NCBI GenBank assembly: GCA_020718065.1
Contig: DYDE01000011.1
Coordinates: 1-54,540, forward strand
DNA: 54,540 bases
Origin: Marinifilum sp.
GTDB taxonomy: Bacteria > Bacteroidota > Bacteroidia > Bacteroidales > CG2-30-32-10
Reading direction: 5' to 3'
This document shows positions 42,503-51,136 of the stretch, one piece after another. The notes beneath the pieces are model-generated. The model saw only the letters and a list, made by a program, of their open reading frames with translations, was not told the DNA's origin and did no database searches. The first letter of the stretch is position 1. Each line of letters begins with the position of its first letter. Position numbers and translations under genes: made by a program.

Positions 42503-43480
42503 ATGCACGATTTAAGTATTTATTTTGAGTCACCATTCGAAAATATAAAAGTAGGAAAAGACAAACAGTTTAAATTTTTTGAAGACCACAATAGCAGATT
42601 GGTACAGGCAGTAGCTAATGGAGAACCTTATGCTGCACTATTGGCAGCTACTGCTACTGCTGTTGAAAATCTTAAAAATAGTATTGGCGGGCAAGCCAGC
42701 ACATCTGCCCAGCAAGAAACTAAAACATCAATCGTTGACAATGTTATAGAATTATTTAAAACAACTATACGCAAACGCGAAGCTCAGGTATTGGTTAAAT
42801 TTGATAAAGACAATCCGGTTTATCTGGAGTTTTTCCCACATGGCAAAGGCGAATATAGCCATGTTACTAAAGCATCTATCGAAAAACTGATGAGCCAGTT
42901 TATTTCTGCAGTTAGCAATCATAAAACAGAACTGGGTCAACCATTGCTGGATGAATTTATAGCCATACAAGCCAGTTATGTAAGTGCACGTAAGGAGCAA
43001 TTGCAAAAAATGGAAGATACTGAAACTTACCGTACATCGTGGGATGGATGTATAGAAGCAATGAAAGATCAGGCTTTTAAAAACCTGCTTATCATTGCAT
43101 CAGAAAACCGCAACCATCCCGAGAGAATTAAAAAGTATTTTAACCAAACTATAATTCGTCCTCCAAAATACAACAAAGCAGGAGAAGAAATACTGCCCTA
43201 TACCTTAAATATTGCAGCCAACACCACCCAGGCAGCAAAAATTAGTTTCTCTACGGATGATAGTTTGGAAATTACAAATACCAGCGAAATATCAGTATTC
43301 TATTATGGAGCAGTAACAGCCGATACGCCATGTCCTGCAGCTGCAATAGAATTGCTTCCTGGTGAAAGCAAAATTGTAACAGGCGAAATGTTGGGAGCTC
43401 CAATAAATAAATATATCCTTTTTACAAATAAAGATGCTACTTCGGAAACAGAAGTGGAAATAATAATGTTGATTGATTAA
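42503..43480 (+). CDS. 325-aa protein of unknown family, copy B
   Basis: The product has the same length as that of 2391-3368 and aligns with it end to end without large gaps. Shared blocks include ESPF, AVANGEP, TSxVDNVI, EFFPHGxxEY, LLDEFIxIQ and GAPINKYxLFTN. The helical N-terminal two thirds and beta-type C-terminal third (ILPYTLNIAANTTQAAKISF, SEISVFYYGAVTADT) are kept. There is no signal or membrane segment. A hairpin array lies upstream and a GGTGG-stem terminator downstream, as for copy A. The function is unknown; conservation of both domains argues that both copies are active. Confidence 0.87.
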   Translation: MHDLSIYFESPFENIKVGKDKQFKFFEDHNSRLVQAVANGEPYAALLAATATAVENLKNSIGGQASTSAQQETKTSIVDNVIELFKTTIRKREAQVLVKFDKDNPVYLEFFPHGKGEYSHVTKASIEKLMSQFISAVSNHKTELGQPLLDEFIAIQASYVSARKEQLQKMEDTETYRTSWDGCIEAMKDQAFKNLLIIASENRNHPERIKKYFNQTIIRPPKYNKAGEEILPYTLNIAANTTQAAKISFSTDDSLEITNTSEISVFYYGAVTADTPCPAAAIELLPGESKIVTGEMLGAPINKYILFTNKDATSETEVEIIMLID

Positions 43481-43514
43481 TTTTGACCCTCGTACAAGAT
43501 AGATAAACGATAAG

Positions 43515-43545
43515 AACCTCCACCTTTTTGGTGGGGGTTTTTATT
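43515..43545 (+). terminator. Terminator of the 325-aa gene (copy B)
   Basis: AACCTCCACC pairs with GGTGGGGGTT across about 5 nt and is followed by TTTATTTTATT. It is similar in core sequence to the terminator of copy A. Confidence 0.9.
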
Positions 43546-43563
43546 TTATTAAATAAAGTGAAT

Positions 43564-44121
43564 TTAAAATTGAACTGTATTAATTAATAAATGATTTCCT
43601 ATGATACTATTTGGTATCCTTTGATGAATAATAGCTGGTATCTTTTCAGAAAATCTTAAACTATAAAATACCATTACATTAATAGTGAGATAATATGTAA
43701 TGATTATAAGGGAAAACTTTTTTTTGAACAAAGTAAAAATAGATTCTTGAATTGAATAAAAAACAAAAAACACAAGCGAATAGAAAGATACACCAAGAAT
43801 ATAAAGGTATGCAATAAAAATATAATCATAATGCAATCCAGAACTATGTGAGGCATAAGAGTATGTTAAATAAAATATTATACCATTCCATATAAAAAGC
43901 CATAATCTTTTCTTATGATAAACAAGAACTGAAGAGAGTATAAGTATTGGTATTATAATAAAAAGGTTTACAAAATCTTGTCCTGTATTTTTTATAGCGA
44001 ATCCCGGTATCTCTTTAATGTAATTAATCTTTATATATAAACTGGCTAAACTGACAAATCCAATTAAAAGTGACAACAATATTGACAATATAGAGATGGT
44101 TACATCTTTTTTTTCTTTCAT
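43564..44121 (-). CDS. Integral membrane protein, unknown function
   Basis: The 185-aa product has about five membrane helices (ISILSILLSLLIGFVSLASL, FVNLFIIIPILILSSVLVY, LWLFIWNGIIFYLTYSY, YIFIAYLYILGVSFYSLVFF, LIIITYYLTINVMVFYSL). No family was recognised. It is convergent with copy B and separated from the GH13 gene by 184 bp, so it is probably a single-gene unit. Confidence 0.65.
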   Translation of the reverse strand: MKEKKDVTISILSILLSLLIGFVSLASLYIKINYIKEIPGFAIKNTGQDFVNLFIIIPILILSSVLVYHKKRLWLFIWNGIIFYLTYSYASHSSGLHYDYIFIAYLYILGVSFYSLVFFVFYSIQESIFTLFKKKFSLIIITYYLTINVMVFYSLRFSEKIPAIIHQRIPNSIIGNHLLINTVQF

Positions 44122-44305
44122 TTTCTTATTCTTTATGATATTTATGTATCGTATTTTTCAAAATAATCATAACCATATATTTGAAAATGTTTTTGATATT
44201 TAGAATGCAAACCTAAATAAATTAAGTTTTATTTTAGTAAGTTAACAAAAACTTAATATTCAGTTAGTTTGAATAGAAAAAATTAAGTGTTTTTTGTTTT
44301 CTTAT

Positions 44306-45925
44306 TTATACTTTACTTTCATGTAGTTTAATAACAACCCCTTCATAAGGATTTAAAAGTAAACCATTTGAATTTAATGTATTGGAACAATCAGAAAGAA
44401 TAGAGAAGATTTTTTTATCTTCCAAATTAAACTCCTTTAAATATTGTTTTTGAGATGAAGTGAAGTTTAATATGATTAGAAATTGTTCATTTTCGTATTT
44501 TCTATAAAAAGATAGTATTCCATTTTTACCTTTAGAATCAGACATCCAATTACCACTATATAGGGCAGGAGAAGATCGTCTTAAGTTAATAAGATACTTG
44601 TAAAGATTTAGTAAAGAATCTTGATTATTTATTTGATTTTCAACATTTATTTTTTTATAATCTTTATTTATGGATAACCATGGTGTGGTATTAGAAAAAC
44701 CCGCAAAAAGTGTATCATTCCATTGCATGGGCGTTCTGGCACGATCTCGTCCTTTAAAAAAAGGCCAGTACTTTTTCCCTAAAGGATCTTTTATCTGATT
44801 TCTTGGTATTTTGGTATTTTTCATTCCAATTTCATCACCATAATAAATAAAAGGGGTTCCTCTGTTTGTCATTAGTAACAAAGCAAGTAAACGAGCCTTT
44901 TTTTCCTGATTTCTGCCAATCCCTATTCGGTTGATAGCCCTAAAAAGATCGTGGTTAGAAATAACATTGGTAGGCCAGCCTGTAACAGGTATGCTGTTTT
45001 GCCATTTATCTACAGTTTTAAAATATTTTTTGGCACTCCAACTAATAAAGAAGGAGGAAAAATCAAAAGTTAAATGAAGAGCGTTTTTCCCTTGCGACAA
45101 ATAACTTGCTGCCAGTTTTGGATTGCCTGGTGGTAAGGTATAAATTTCTCCTACACTCATTTTATCGGGATATTTATCTAACAATTTTCTTAAATTCCTG
45201 ATTATCTTGTATGATTTGGGATGATTACGGGTTCGCAATTTACGCGAATTTGACAACCAGTAAAATAAAGGATTATTTCTTAGTTTTTTATCCTTAACAA
45301 TAAAATTAATAACATCGAAGCGAAAACCATCAACCCCCATATCAAGCCAATAAGAAAGCATATTAAACATTTCCTGCTGCACTTCTTTATTTCTCCAATT
45401 CAAATCGGGTTGTTCCTTCAAAAAAGAATGCAGATAATATTCATTCGTTTCACTATCGTATTCCCAACAACTACCTCCAAAAGCAGTTTTCCAGTTATTT
45501 GGTCTTCTTCCTGCTGAAGGTTGTTTCCAGATATACCATTTTCGCATAGGACTATTTTTATCCTTTTTTGATTCAATAAACCAGGGGTGTTTATCAGATG
45601 TATGGTTGAGTACGATATCTAAAATAACCTTGATCTTCCGTTTATGGGCTTCCTCTAGCAGTTCTTTAAAATCATTTAAGCTTCCAAATATTGGGTTAAT
45701 GGAATAATAATCCGATACATCATAACCAAAATCGACCATAGGTGATGCAAATACAGGAGATATCCAAATCGCATCAATACCCAGCATCTCAAGGTAATCC
45801 ATTTTAAGAATAATACCTCTTAAATCTCCTTTCCCATCTTGATTTGAATCATAAAAGCTTAAAAGATAAATATGATATATTACACCATGCTTCCACCACA
45901 CCCACTCATTCTTTGTTTCATCCAT
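44306..45925 (-). CDS. GH13 family alpha-glucosidase-type enzyme
   Basis: The 539-aa cytoplasmic enzyme has no signal peptide. All GH13 regions are present: VILDIVLNHTSDKHPW (I), GVDGFRFDVINFIVKD with the Asp nucleophile (II), MSVGEIYTLPPG with the acid Glu (III) and VISNHDLFRAI (IV). RTPMQWNDTLFAGFS and the long B domain (SKKDKNSPMRKWYIWKQPSA) place it with oligo-1,6-glucosidase, sucrose hydrolase or trehalulose-type members rather than secreted amylases. It lies 11 bp after the PHP-GT4 gene, in an operon, so it might trim or supply a glucosyl substrate for that enzyme. Confidence 0.93.
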   Translation of the reverse strand: MDETKNEWVWWKHGVIYHIYLLSFYDSNQDGKGDLRGIILKMDYLEMLGIDAIWISPVFASPMVDFGYDVSDYYSINPIFGSLNDFKELLEEAHKRKIKVILDIVLNHTSDKHPWFIESKKDKNSPMRKWYIWKQPSAGRRPNNWKTAFGGSCWEYDSETNEYYLHSFLKEQPDLNWRNKEVQQEMFNMLSYWLDMGVDGFRFDVINFIVKDKKLRNNPLFYWLSNSRKLRTRNHPKSYKIIRNLRKLLDKYPDKMSVGEIYTLPPGNPKLAASYLSQGKNALHLTFDFSSFFISWSAKKYFKTVDKWQNSIPVTGWPTNVISNHDLFRAINRIGIGRNQEKKARLLALLLMTNRGTPFIYYGDEIGMKNTKIPRNQIKDPLGKKYWPFFKGRDRARTPMQWNDTLFAGFSNTTPWLSINKDYKKINVENQINNQDSLLNLYKYLINLRRSSPALYSGNWMSDSKGKNGILSFYRKYENEQFLIILNFTSSQKQYLKEFNLEDKKIFSILSDCSNTLNSNGLLLNPYEGVVIKLHESKV

Positions 45926-45936
45926 CCTTTATATGA

Positions 45937-48591
45937 TTACAGACCAACATCAATTAATAGTTTATTCAAAATCAAATCCTTTTTATAATTCTGTGCTCTT
46001 TGTAAAGCATTTTCCTTAAAACTTTTATGTATTTCTGGGTTTGAAATATATCCCGAAAGTCTTTCTTTTATTTCTTCTATATTACTTACCAAAAATCCAT
46101 TATCCATATCATTGATAATATCTTTTGGCCCTTTTATATTGTATGCAATTACTGGCAAACCACATGATATTGCTTCAAGAACAGAACAACTGAAAGTGTC
46201 AAATTTTGAAGGTAAAATAAGAATGTCTGAAGCTGCATAAATCTCTGGCAAGCGATCGTGATCTACCCAACCAAGATAAGTTGCATCGGGGAGTTGTTTT
46301 TTTAATTCTTTTTCTTCTGGTCCATTACCTACAATAACCATTTTTAATTTTGGAAAAGTTTTTATCAGATTATTGTATATTTCTGGTAGTTCCATTACAC
46401 CTTTCTCCTGGCTTATTCTTCCAGAATAAAGAAGAATAAAACTATCTGGTTCAAATCCAAATACTTTAGTTTTGTCTGATTCCATTGGAGAAAAACAATC
46501 ATCTACCCAATGAGCAGTGAGATGCACATTATTACGGCTAAACCCCATACTTTTACCAGTCAGCCATTTTTGCTGATCAGTATTCAAAACAAATAATGAA
46601 TCAAATGAACTATAATAAGCACGTAAAACTCTTCGAAAACGATTTATGTTTGGAGCGTCGATATTGAGTACCTTTCGTGCAAACATCACCCAATCGGTAT
46701 GAATAAAAAAATGAGTTTTCACAGAAAAGGCATTTCTGAGATAAATAGCAGCTAATCCCATTGCTCCTTCTGTCGAACACATTACTCTGTCATATTCTCC
46801 TCTTTGAAAAATTTCATGAATACTAACATAATTTGGTATTCGGAGAGGTTGTTGTTTGTAAAAAGGCAAACTAAATTCAAGTTCCGGTTTAATAACAATA
46901 AGATGCTCCTCGGGCATTGTTGAATTGCTACAAACCAACATATCAATTGGTAAATTTCTTATTTGAATCTCTTTAAGAACTGATTTAAGAACCATTGAAA
47001 CACCATTGTTGTCATTAAACGTATCTGTTAACCAGAGCATACGTTTTGGATGTTTGTATTTTCCTGTTATATCAGAAAACAATGACAATAAAGGACGTGT
47101 ATTATAAAGCACACTCGAACTGGTGAAGTTCGCAGCCAATATTAAGGAGGAAGCAAGAAAAGGAAAGGTAAGTCCATCAATAAATTCAGGTATATCAAAT
47201 TTGCTTAATGATTTATTTTTTTTACTTGATTTGATGAGCGATCTTATCTCACTTGGTATCTCAAAATTACTGAGTAATTTATTAAAATCAAAAGAGTCAA
47301 ATTTACCATCCTTGTTTAGATTTTCAAGTTTTTTTTGCAAACGGGTATAAAGAATATTATTTAGCTTTTTGTTAATATCAATAATAGAATAATGATAAAC
47401 CTGAATTATATCTGGTCGTAAATCGCGGTTGGTTTCTGCCATTTCAATAGCATCCTGAAAGATACTTTTATAAGCTCTGGGGACAAACCATTTTTTAGTA
47501 AAAGAGGGAACTTTTCCCATAAAACATTTATGGAAAAGCTTTACAAATTTCATTGTCGTCTTATGTCTTTGAATTTCCGCAAAACCATTAGAAACGAAAA
47601 GAGCTATTATTTTATCCCTGGCTGTTCCTTTATGAAGCAATATTCTTAATAAACCAGGATCCTTTCTATACATAGCTATTTGAAAAACATAATCAAGAAG
47701 AGATACTGTAAGTTTTTCGCTGTTGTTATGCGAACCATAAGGAATAATTCTTCCTTCGCGAATAGCTTCGAGAGCCAGCTCAGTTTTTGTCTGACTCTTT
47801 AGCTTCCTTTCAAGATCAGGAACATGAAGATACGAGCCAGTTAAACCAGCAAAGAGACCATTGTGGCTATCAGAACCACCTGTAAACACTTTTCTGTATG
47901 GGTCTTTACAAAAATCCTTTGGATTGATATTGTATTTTTTGGCATTTGCATCAATTATTTTTGGACTTAAGGATTCGAGCCATACTTTTACCATCAGATT
48001 TTGCCAGGTGTCCCTTTGCCCATTAATTACTTCGAATCTTTCAAAAATCAAAGAAAGTTTACTGAAAAAATCAAAAGGTGGAATACCTTCAGAAGAATAA
48101 TAATAAAGTGGATGTGCCCATATCGTAGGGATGTTTTGTAAATGAGAATATTCCTGAAACTGATAGATATTCTTTCTTAATTTATTAAGTTTTTTTTCCT
48201 GTTTTCTTGAAAATCCATAAGCAAGCACATGAATGCCAATATTATAATCAGGTACAAAGCAACTGAATTCTGCACCACTGAGTACTTCAATCCCATTTTC
48301 TTCTAATTCATAACAAGAAAGCGCATTGTTATGGTTTGTTATTGTAATTACATCAGTATTGTTTTTTTGGAGAATTTTAATTAGTTTTTCTGTTTTCAAC
48401 CATGTTTCAGGAACATTTAGAATTCTGCCAAGAAGTTCATCTGGCACATCGCTATTGTGATCATGACAATGTAAATCTATTTTGAGAAGTTCATTGGCTG
48501 GATATATGTCCATTTGCTGATTTAAAAATAGCTTTAAATCATATTTTAGTTGTTGGGTAAACTTACCTTCAATAATATTGTTTTCTGGCAT
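45937..48591 (-). CDS. Fusion of PHP-domain phosphoesterase and GT4 glycosyltransferase
   Basis: The 884-aa product has a PHP domain at about 35-290 (KIDLHCHDHNSDVPDELLGR, VITITNHNNALSCYELEENG, EVLSGAEFSC, FTGGSDSHNGLFAG) with the HxH and late D-x-H metal ligands. A helical linker follows (about 300-460). A GT4 domain lies at about 495-884: MLWLTDTFNDNNGVSMVLKS, HFFIHTDWVMFARKVL, LLYSGRISQEKGVMELPEIY, MVIVGNGPEEKELKKQLPDA and PSKFDTFSCSVLEAISCGLP. Joining a hydrolase of phosphate esters to a sugar transferase suggests synthesis or turnover of a phosphosugar or glycolipid. It is the first gene of a two-gene operon with the GH13 enzyme. Confidence 0.88.
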   Translation of the reverse strand: MPENNIIEGKFTQQLKYDLKLFLNQQMDIYPANELLKIDLHCHDHNSDVPDELLGRILNVPETWLKTEKLIKILQKNNTDVITITNHNNALSCYELEENGIEVLSGAEFSCFVPDYNIGIHVLAYGFSRKQEKKLNKLRKNIYQFQEYSHLQNIPTIWAHPLYYYSSEGIPPFDFFSKLSLIFERFEVINGQRDTWQNLMVKVWLESLSPKIIDANAKKYNINPKDFCKDPYRKVFTGGSDSHNGLFAGLTGSYLHVPDLERKLKSQTKTELALEAIREGRIIPYGSHNNSEKLTVSLLDYVFQIAMYRKDPGLLRILLHKGTARDKIIALFVSNGFAEIQRHKTTMKFVKLFHKCFMGKVPSFTKKWFVPRAYKSIFQDAIEMAETNRDLRPDIIQVYHYSIIDINKKLNNILYTRLQKKLENLNKDGKFDSFDFNKLLSNFEIPSEIRSLIKSSKKNKSLSKFDIPEFIDGLTFPFLASSLILAANFTSSSVLYNTRPLLSLFSDITGKYKHPKRMLWLTDTFNDNNGVSMVLKSVLKEIQIRNLPIDMLVCSNSTMPEEHLIVIKPELEFSLPFYKQQPLRIPNYVSIHEIFQRGEYDRVMCSTEGAMGLAAIYLRNAFSVKTHFFIHTDWVMFARKVLNIDAPNINRFRRVLRAYYSSFDSLFVLNTDQQKWLTGKSMGFSRNNVHLTAHWVDDCFSPMESDKTKVFGFEPDSFILLYSGRISQEKGVMELPEIYNNLIKTFPKLKMVIVGNGPEEKELKKQLPDATYLGWVDHDRLPEIYAASDILILPSKFDTFSCSVLEAISCGLPVIAYNIKGPKDIINDMDNGFLVSNIEEIKERLSGYISNPEIHKSFKENALQRAQNYKKDLILNKLLIDVGL

Positions 48592-48703
48592 AAATAATCA
48601 AAAAAATATTTTTAGGATTAATATTATCTATTGTAACTTTTAATTCATGAACACTTTGTTAATACAAGGAAAATTGAAAAACAAAAACAACCAAAACTGA
48701 TAC

Positions 48704-50770
48704 TTATGATAATTTATTAATTTCATTTAAATTAAATTTAGCATAGATTTCTCTTTCTTTGAAATCGATGACTGATTGTAAAACATTTGATTCTTCATAT
48801 TTAATACCTATTACCAGAATATCATCAATCTGCTGTTGATTCCCCTTCCATATATTGAACTCTTTTTCCAGTTCATCAAACTGACTAACCATATCAAGAG
48901 ATGAGTTATTTGTTAAAAAAGCATAAAACTTTTTTCTGGAAAATTTTCTTCTTTTTTCTCCCCCAAACTGGGAATAATATCCGTCGGAAAAGAGGTATAT
49001 TTGATCATTGTTGAAAAGTTGAATAGTATGGTTGGTGAATAATTGAGAAACATGATTTTTACCAATATTTTGCCTATCACCGTCAATTTTAATCATTTCA
49101 TTATCTCGAACTATGAGTAAAGGCCTGCCAGCCCCTGCAAATTCCAGTTTGTTTGATTTATTGTGAAAAATACATACAGACATTTCCATTCCATCAGATA
49201 ATTTAGCATCATTGGAAGAGCCAGTTAAAGCCTGGATGATGGTTTGTTTCAGTGAATCAAGAATATGACTTGCCTGTAAAACATTTTTACGTAAAACAAT
49301 TTCATTTAAAAATGCAGTGCCCAATAAACTCATAAAAGCACCAGGAACACCATGACCAGTACAATCTGCCAAAATGAGAATAGTAATGTCATAAAAATCA
49401 TTCTTTATTTCACGCAACCAATAGAAATCACCGCTCACAATATCTTTTGGTTTGTAAAAAATTAAAGATTCCCTAAAAACGGATTGGAAATAAGCATTAT
49501 CAGGTAAAATGGCTTTTTGGATTTTCTCAGCATAATTAATGCTGTCTAACATATTTTTATTTTTTTTCTCGACCTGTTGTTTTTGCTCTTCAATAAGCTG
49601 ATTCATCAATTGCAGTTCATGGTTTCTGATCTTTATTTCATCATTTTGGGTTTCTATTCTTATTTTTTGTTCGAAAATTTCCGCAGTCCTTTCAGCTACC
49701 TTTGCTTTGAATCCAAAAATCAATGTGTCAATTTCTTTTTGAAGTATCTTGAAATTTTTAATTAAGCCACCCAATTCATCGTTTGTAGATTTTAATTTAA
49801 ATTTATTGGTATCAGTAAATTCGCTGTTAATAAAATGCTCAATATTTGCTGATAGAAGAGATATTCTTTTGGTTTGTTTTCTCGATAAACTAATACTCAG
49901 ACTTATCCCTAATACGATTAACAATATAAAGAATATAAGGTAATAAATGAAAAGCTTTTTTTCAATATTGGATTTATACACAATAGCATTATCTCTCAGA
50001 AAAATGAATTTATCTGTAATGTCATTTGCAAGAATGTCAGTTTTCTTTTTTAAACCCGAATTGGTAGTTAATCCTATTGTATTTTCCATACTAACCAAAC
50101 TGTCAAATGCAGTGATGTAATTTTCTAAAAAATATAGTGCAGAGTCAGCTGATTGCTTTTTGACTAAATCTTTTTTAATGTTATTTTTAATATAAAAGGC
50201 TTCTTTATGCATTTCTGCTAGAAAAGAAGAATCATTTTTGATAAGGAAGTTTTTTTCTGCCAATCTTAGGTTAAAAATATGATTGGTATTTATAAAATTA
50301 AAACCGGCCAAATTTGAAGAATTGTAATCAATTTCTCCTTCCAAACCTGCTCCATCTGTTCCTTTTGCTCTAATCTTAAATATCAGTTTAATCAAAACAG
50401 CATTATAATCATCAAGAAATGCTGAGATATCATTAATAATATTAGCTTTTTCAAAATTTTTAAGTTCGTTAGACTTAGATAGGGAGTCTAAACGATTGCT
50501 TATTTCCCAATAAAATTCATTGTGTTTGGCTGTATAGTTGCTTTGACCTCTTAAATAAAACTCTTTTTCTTTGATTTCATAACTAAGAAATGTATGTAAT
50601 GCTTTTTGATCTTCAAGAAATAAGAGATGTATGTTTTTTATTTCCTCTATAACAGACGTTAATCGCTCACTTTTTTTTAAATAATTGAGATTTAATACAA
50701 ATGCAATAACAAGAAGTAATGTGAATAGCAAATAAGTTGCCAGTAGTTGATATCGGAATTTTTTAAACAT
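48704..50770 (-). CDS. Membrane sensor SpoIIE/RsbU-type PP2C phosphatase
   Basis: The 688-aa product has helix 1 at about 8-27 (LLATYLLFTLLLVIAFVLNL), a helical periplasmic sensor at about 30-275 and helix 2 near 275-295 (FIYYLIFFILLIVLGISLSI). A HAMP-like region and coiled coil follow (about 300-420), then a SpoIIE domain: KAILPDNAYFQSVFRESLIF, DIVSGDFYWLREI, ILADCTGHGVPGAFMSLLGT, GAGRPLLIV, YLFSDGYYSQFGGEKRR and IDDILVIGIKY. It should dephosphorylate a regulatory phosphoserine in response to an envelope signal. No partner gene is adjacent. A Pho-box-like array precedes it. Confidence 0.92.
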   Translation of the reverse strand: MFKKFRYQLLATYLLFTLLLVIAFVLNLNYLKKSERLTSVIEEIKNIHLLFLEDQKALHTFLSYEIKEKEFYLRGQSNYTAKHNEFYWEISNRLDSLSKSNELKNFEKANIINDISAFLDDYNAVLIKLIFKIRAKGTDGAGLEGEIDYNSSNLAGFNFINTNHIFNLRLAEKNFLIKNDSSFLAEMHKEAFYIKNNIKKDLVKKQSADSALYFLENYITAFDSLVSMENTIGLTTNSGLKKKTDILANDITDKFIFLRDNAIVYKSNIEKKLFIYYLIFFILLIVLGISLSISLSRKQTKRISLLSANIEHFINSEFTDTNKFKLKSTNDELGGLIKNFKILQKEIDTLIFGFKAKVAERTAEIFEQKIRIETQNDEIKIRNHELQLMNQLIEEQKQQVEKKNKNMLDSINYAEKIQKAILPDNAYFQSVFRESLIFYKPKDIVSGDFYWLREIKNDFYDITILILADCTGHGVPGAFMSLLGTAFLNEIVLRKNVLQASHILDSLKQTIIQALTGSSNDAKLSDGMEMSVCIFHNKSNKLEFAGAGRPLLIVRDNEMIKIDGDRQNIGKNHVSQLFTNHTIQLFNNDQIYLFSDGYYSQFGGEKRRKFSRKKFYAFLTNNSSLDMVSQFDELEKEFNIWKGNQQQIDDILVIGIKYEESNVLQSVIDFKEREIYAKFNLNEINKLS

Positions 50771-50787
50771 GACATTATATAAATGAA

Positions 50788-50847
50788 CAAAAATATCTTT
50801 TACTTATTATACAAATGTTACGCTAATATTAATTTTATGTTAATTTA
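50788..50847 (-). promoter_or_regulatory. Putative promoter with three Pho-box-like units
   Basis: A minus-strand -7 element TATTTTTG (50788-50795) is followed 19 bp away (8+11) by ATGTTACGCTA (50815), ATATTAATTTT (50826) and ATGTTAATTTA (50837), an exact 11-bp period. The target is the SpoIIE sensor phosphatase starting at 50770. Confidence 0.6.
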
Positions 50848-51044
50848 ATAATACAGAATCCTATTTATATACTCTTCACTTTAAAATTAAAGTTTAAGAT
50901 AAGTTTTGAAGTTATTCTATTTTACAAAGTATGTAAAAACAGTCAAAATACAGTTATAAAAATCGAAAATAAATAATAATATATTCGTATCCCTTTTTAT
51001 AAAACAATGATTATTTATTAGTTAGAAGTTGTCAAATAAATAAT

Positions 51045-51118
51045 TTAACATAGAGCCAAAACTTAACATGAAAATAATATATACTTAACGTTGTATTAAT
51101 ATTCAAACCATAGTTTTG
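51045..51118 (+). promoter_or_regulatory. TonB-receptor promoter with dispersed TTAACAT words
   Basis: The -7 element TAGTTTTG (51111-51118) lies 18 bp before the ATG at 51137, with TTG at 51091. TTAACGT (51085) is 19 bp from it, TTAACAT (51063) is 22 bp further, and another TTAACAT is at 51045 out of phase. It could be a weak Pho-box site. Confidence 0.45.
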
Positions 51119-51136
51119 CCACAAATATTATATGTT

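Noticed and set aside
51116-51136. Longer TonB-receptor start at TTG 51116
   Set aside because: It overlaps the -7 promoter element and would place extra residues ahead of a normal signal peptide; the ATG at 51137 fits better.
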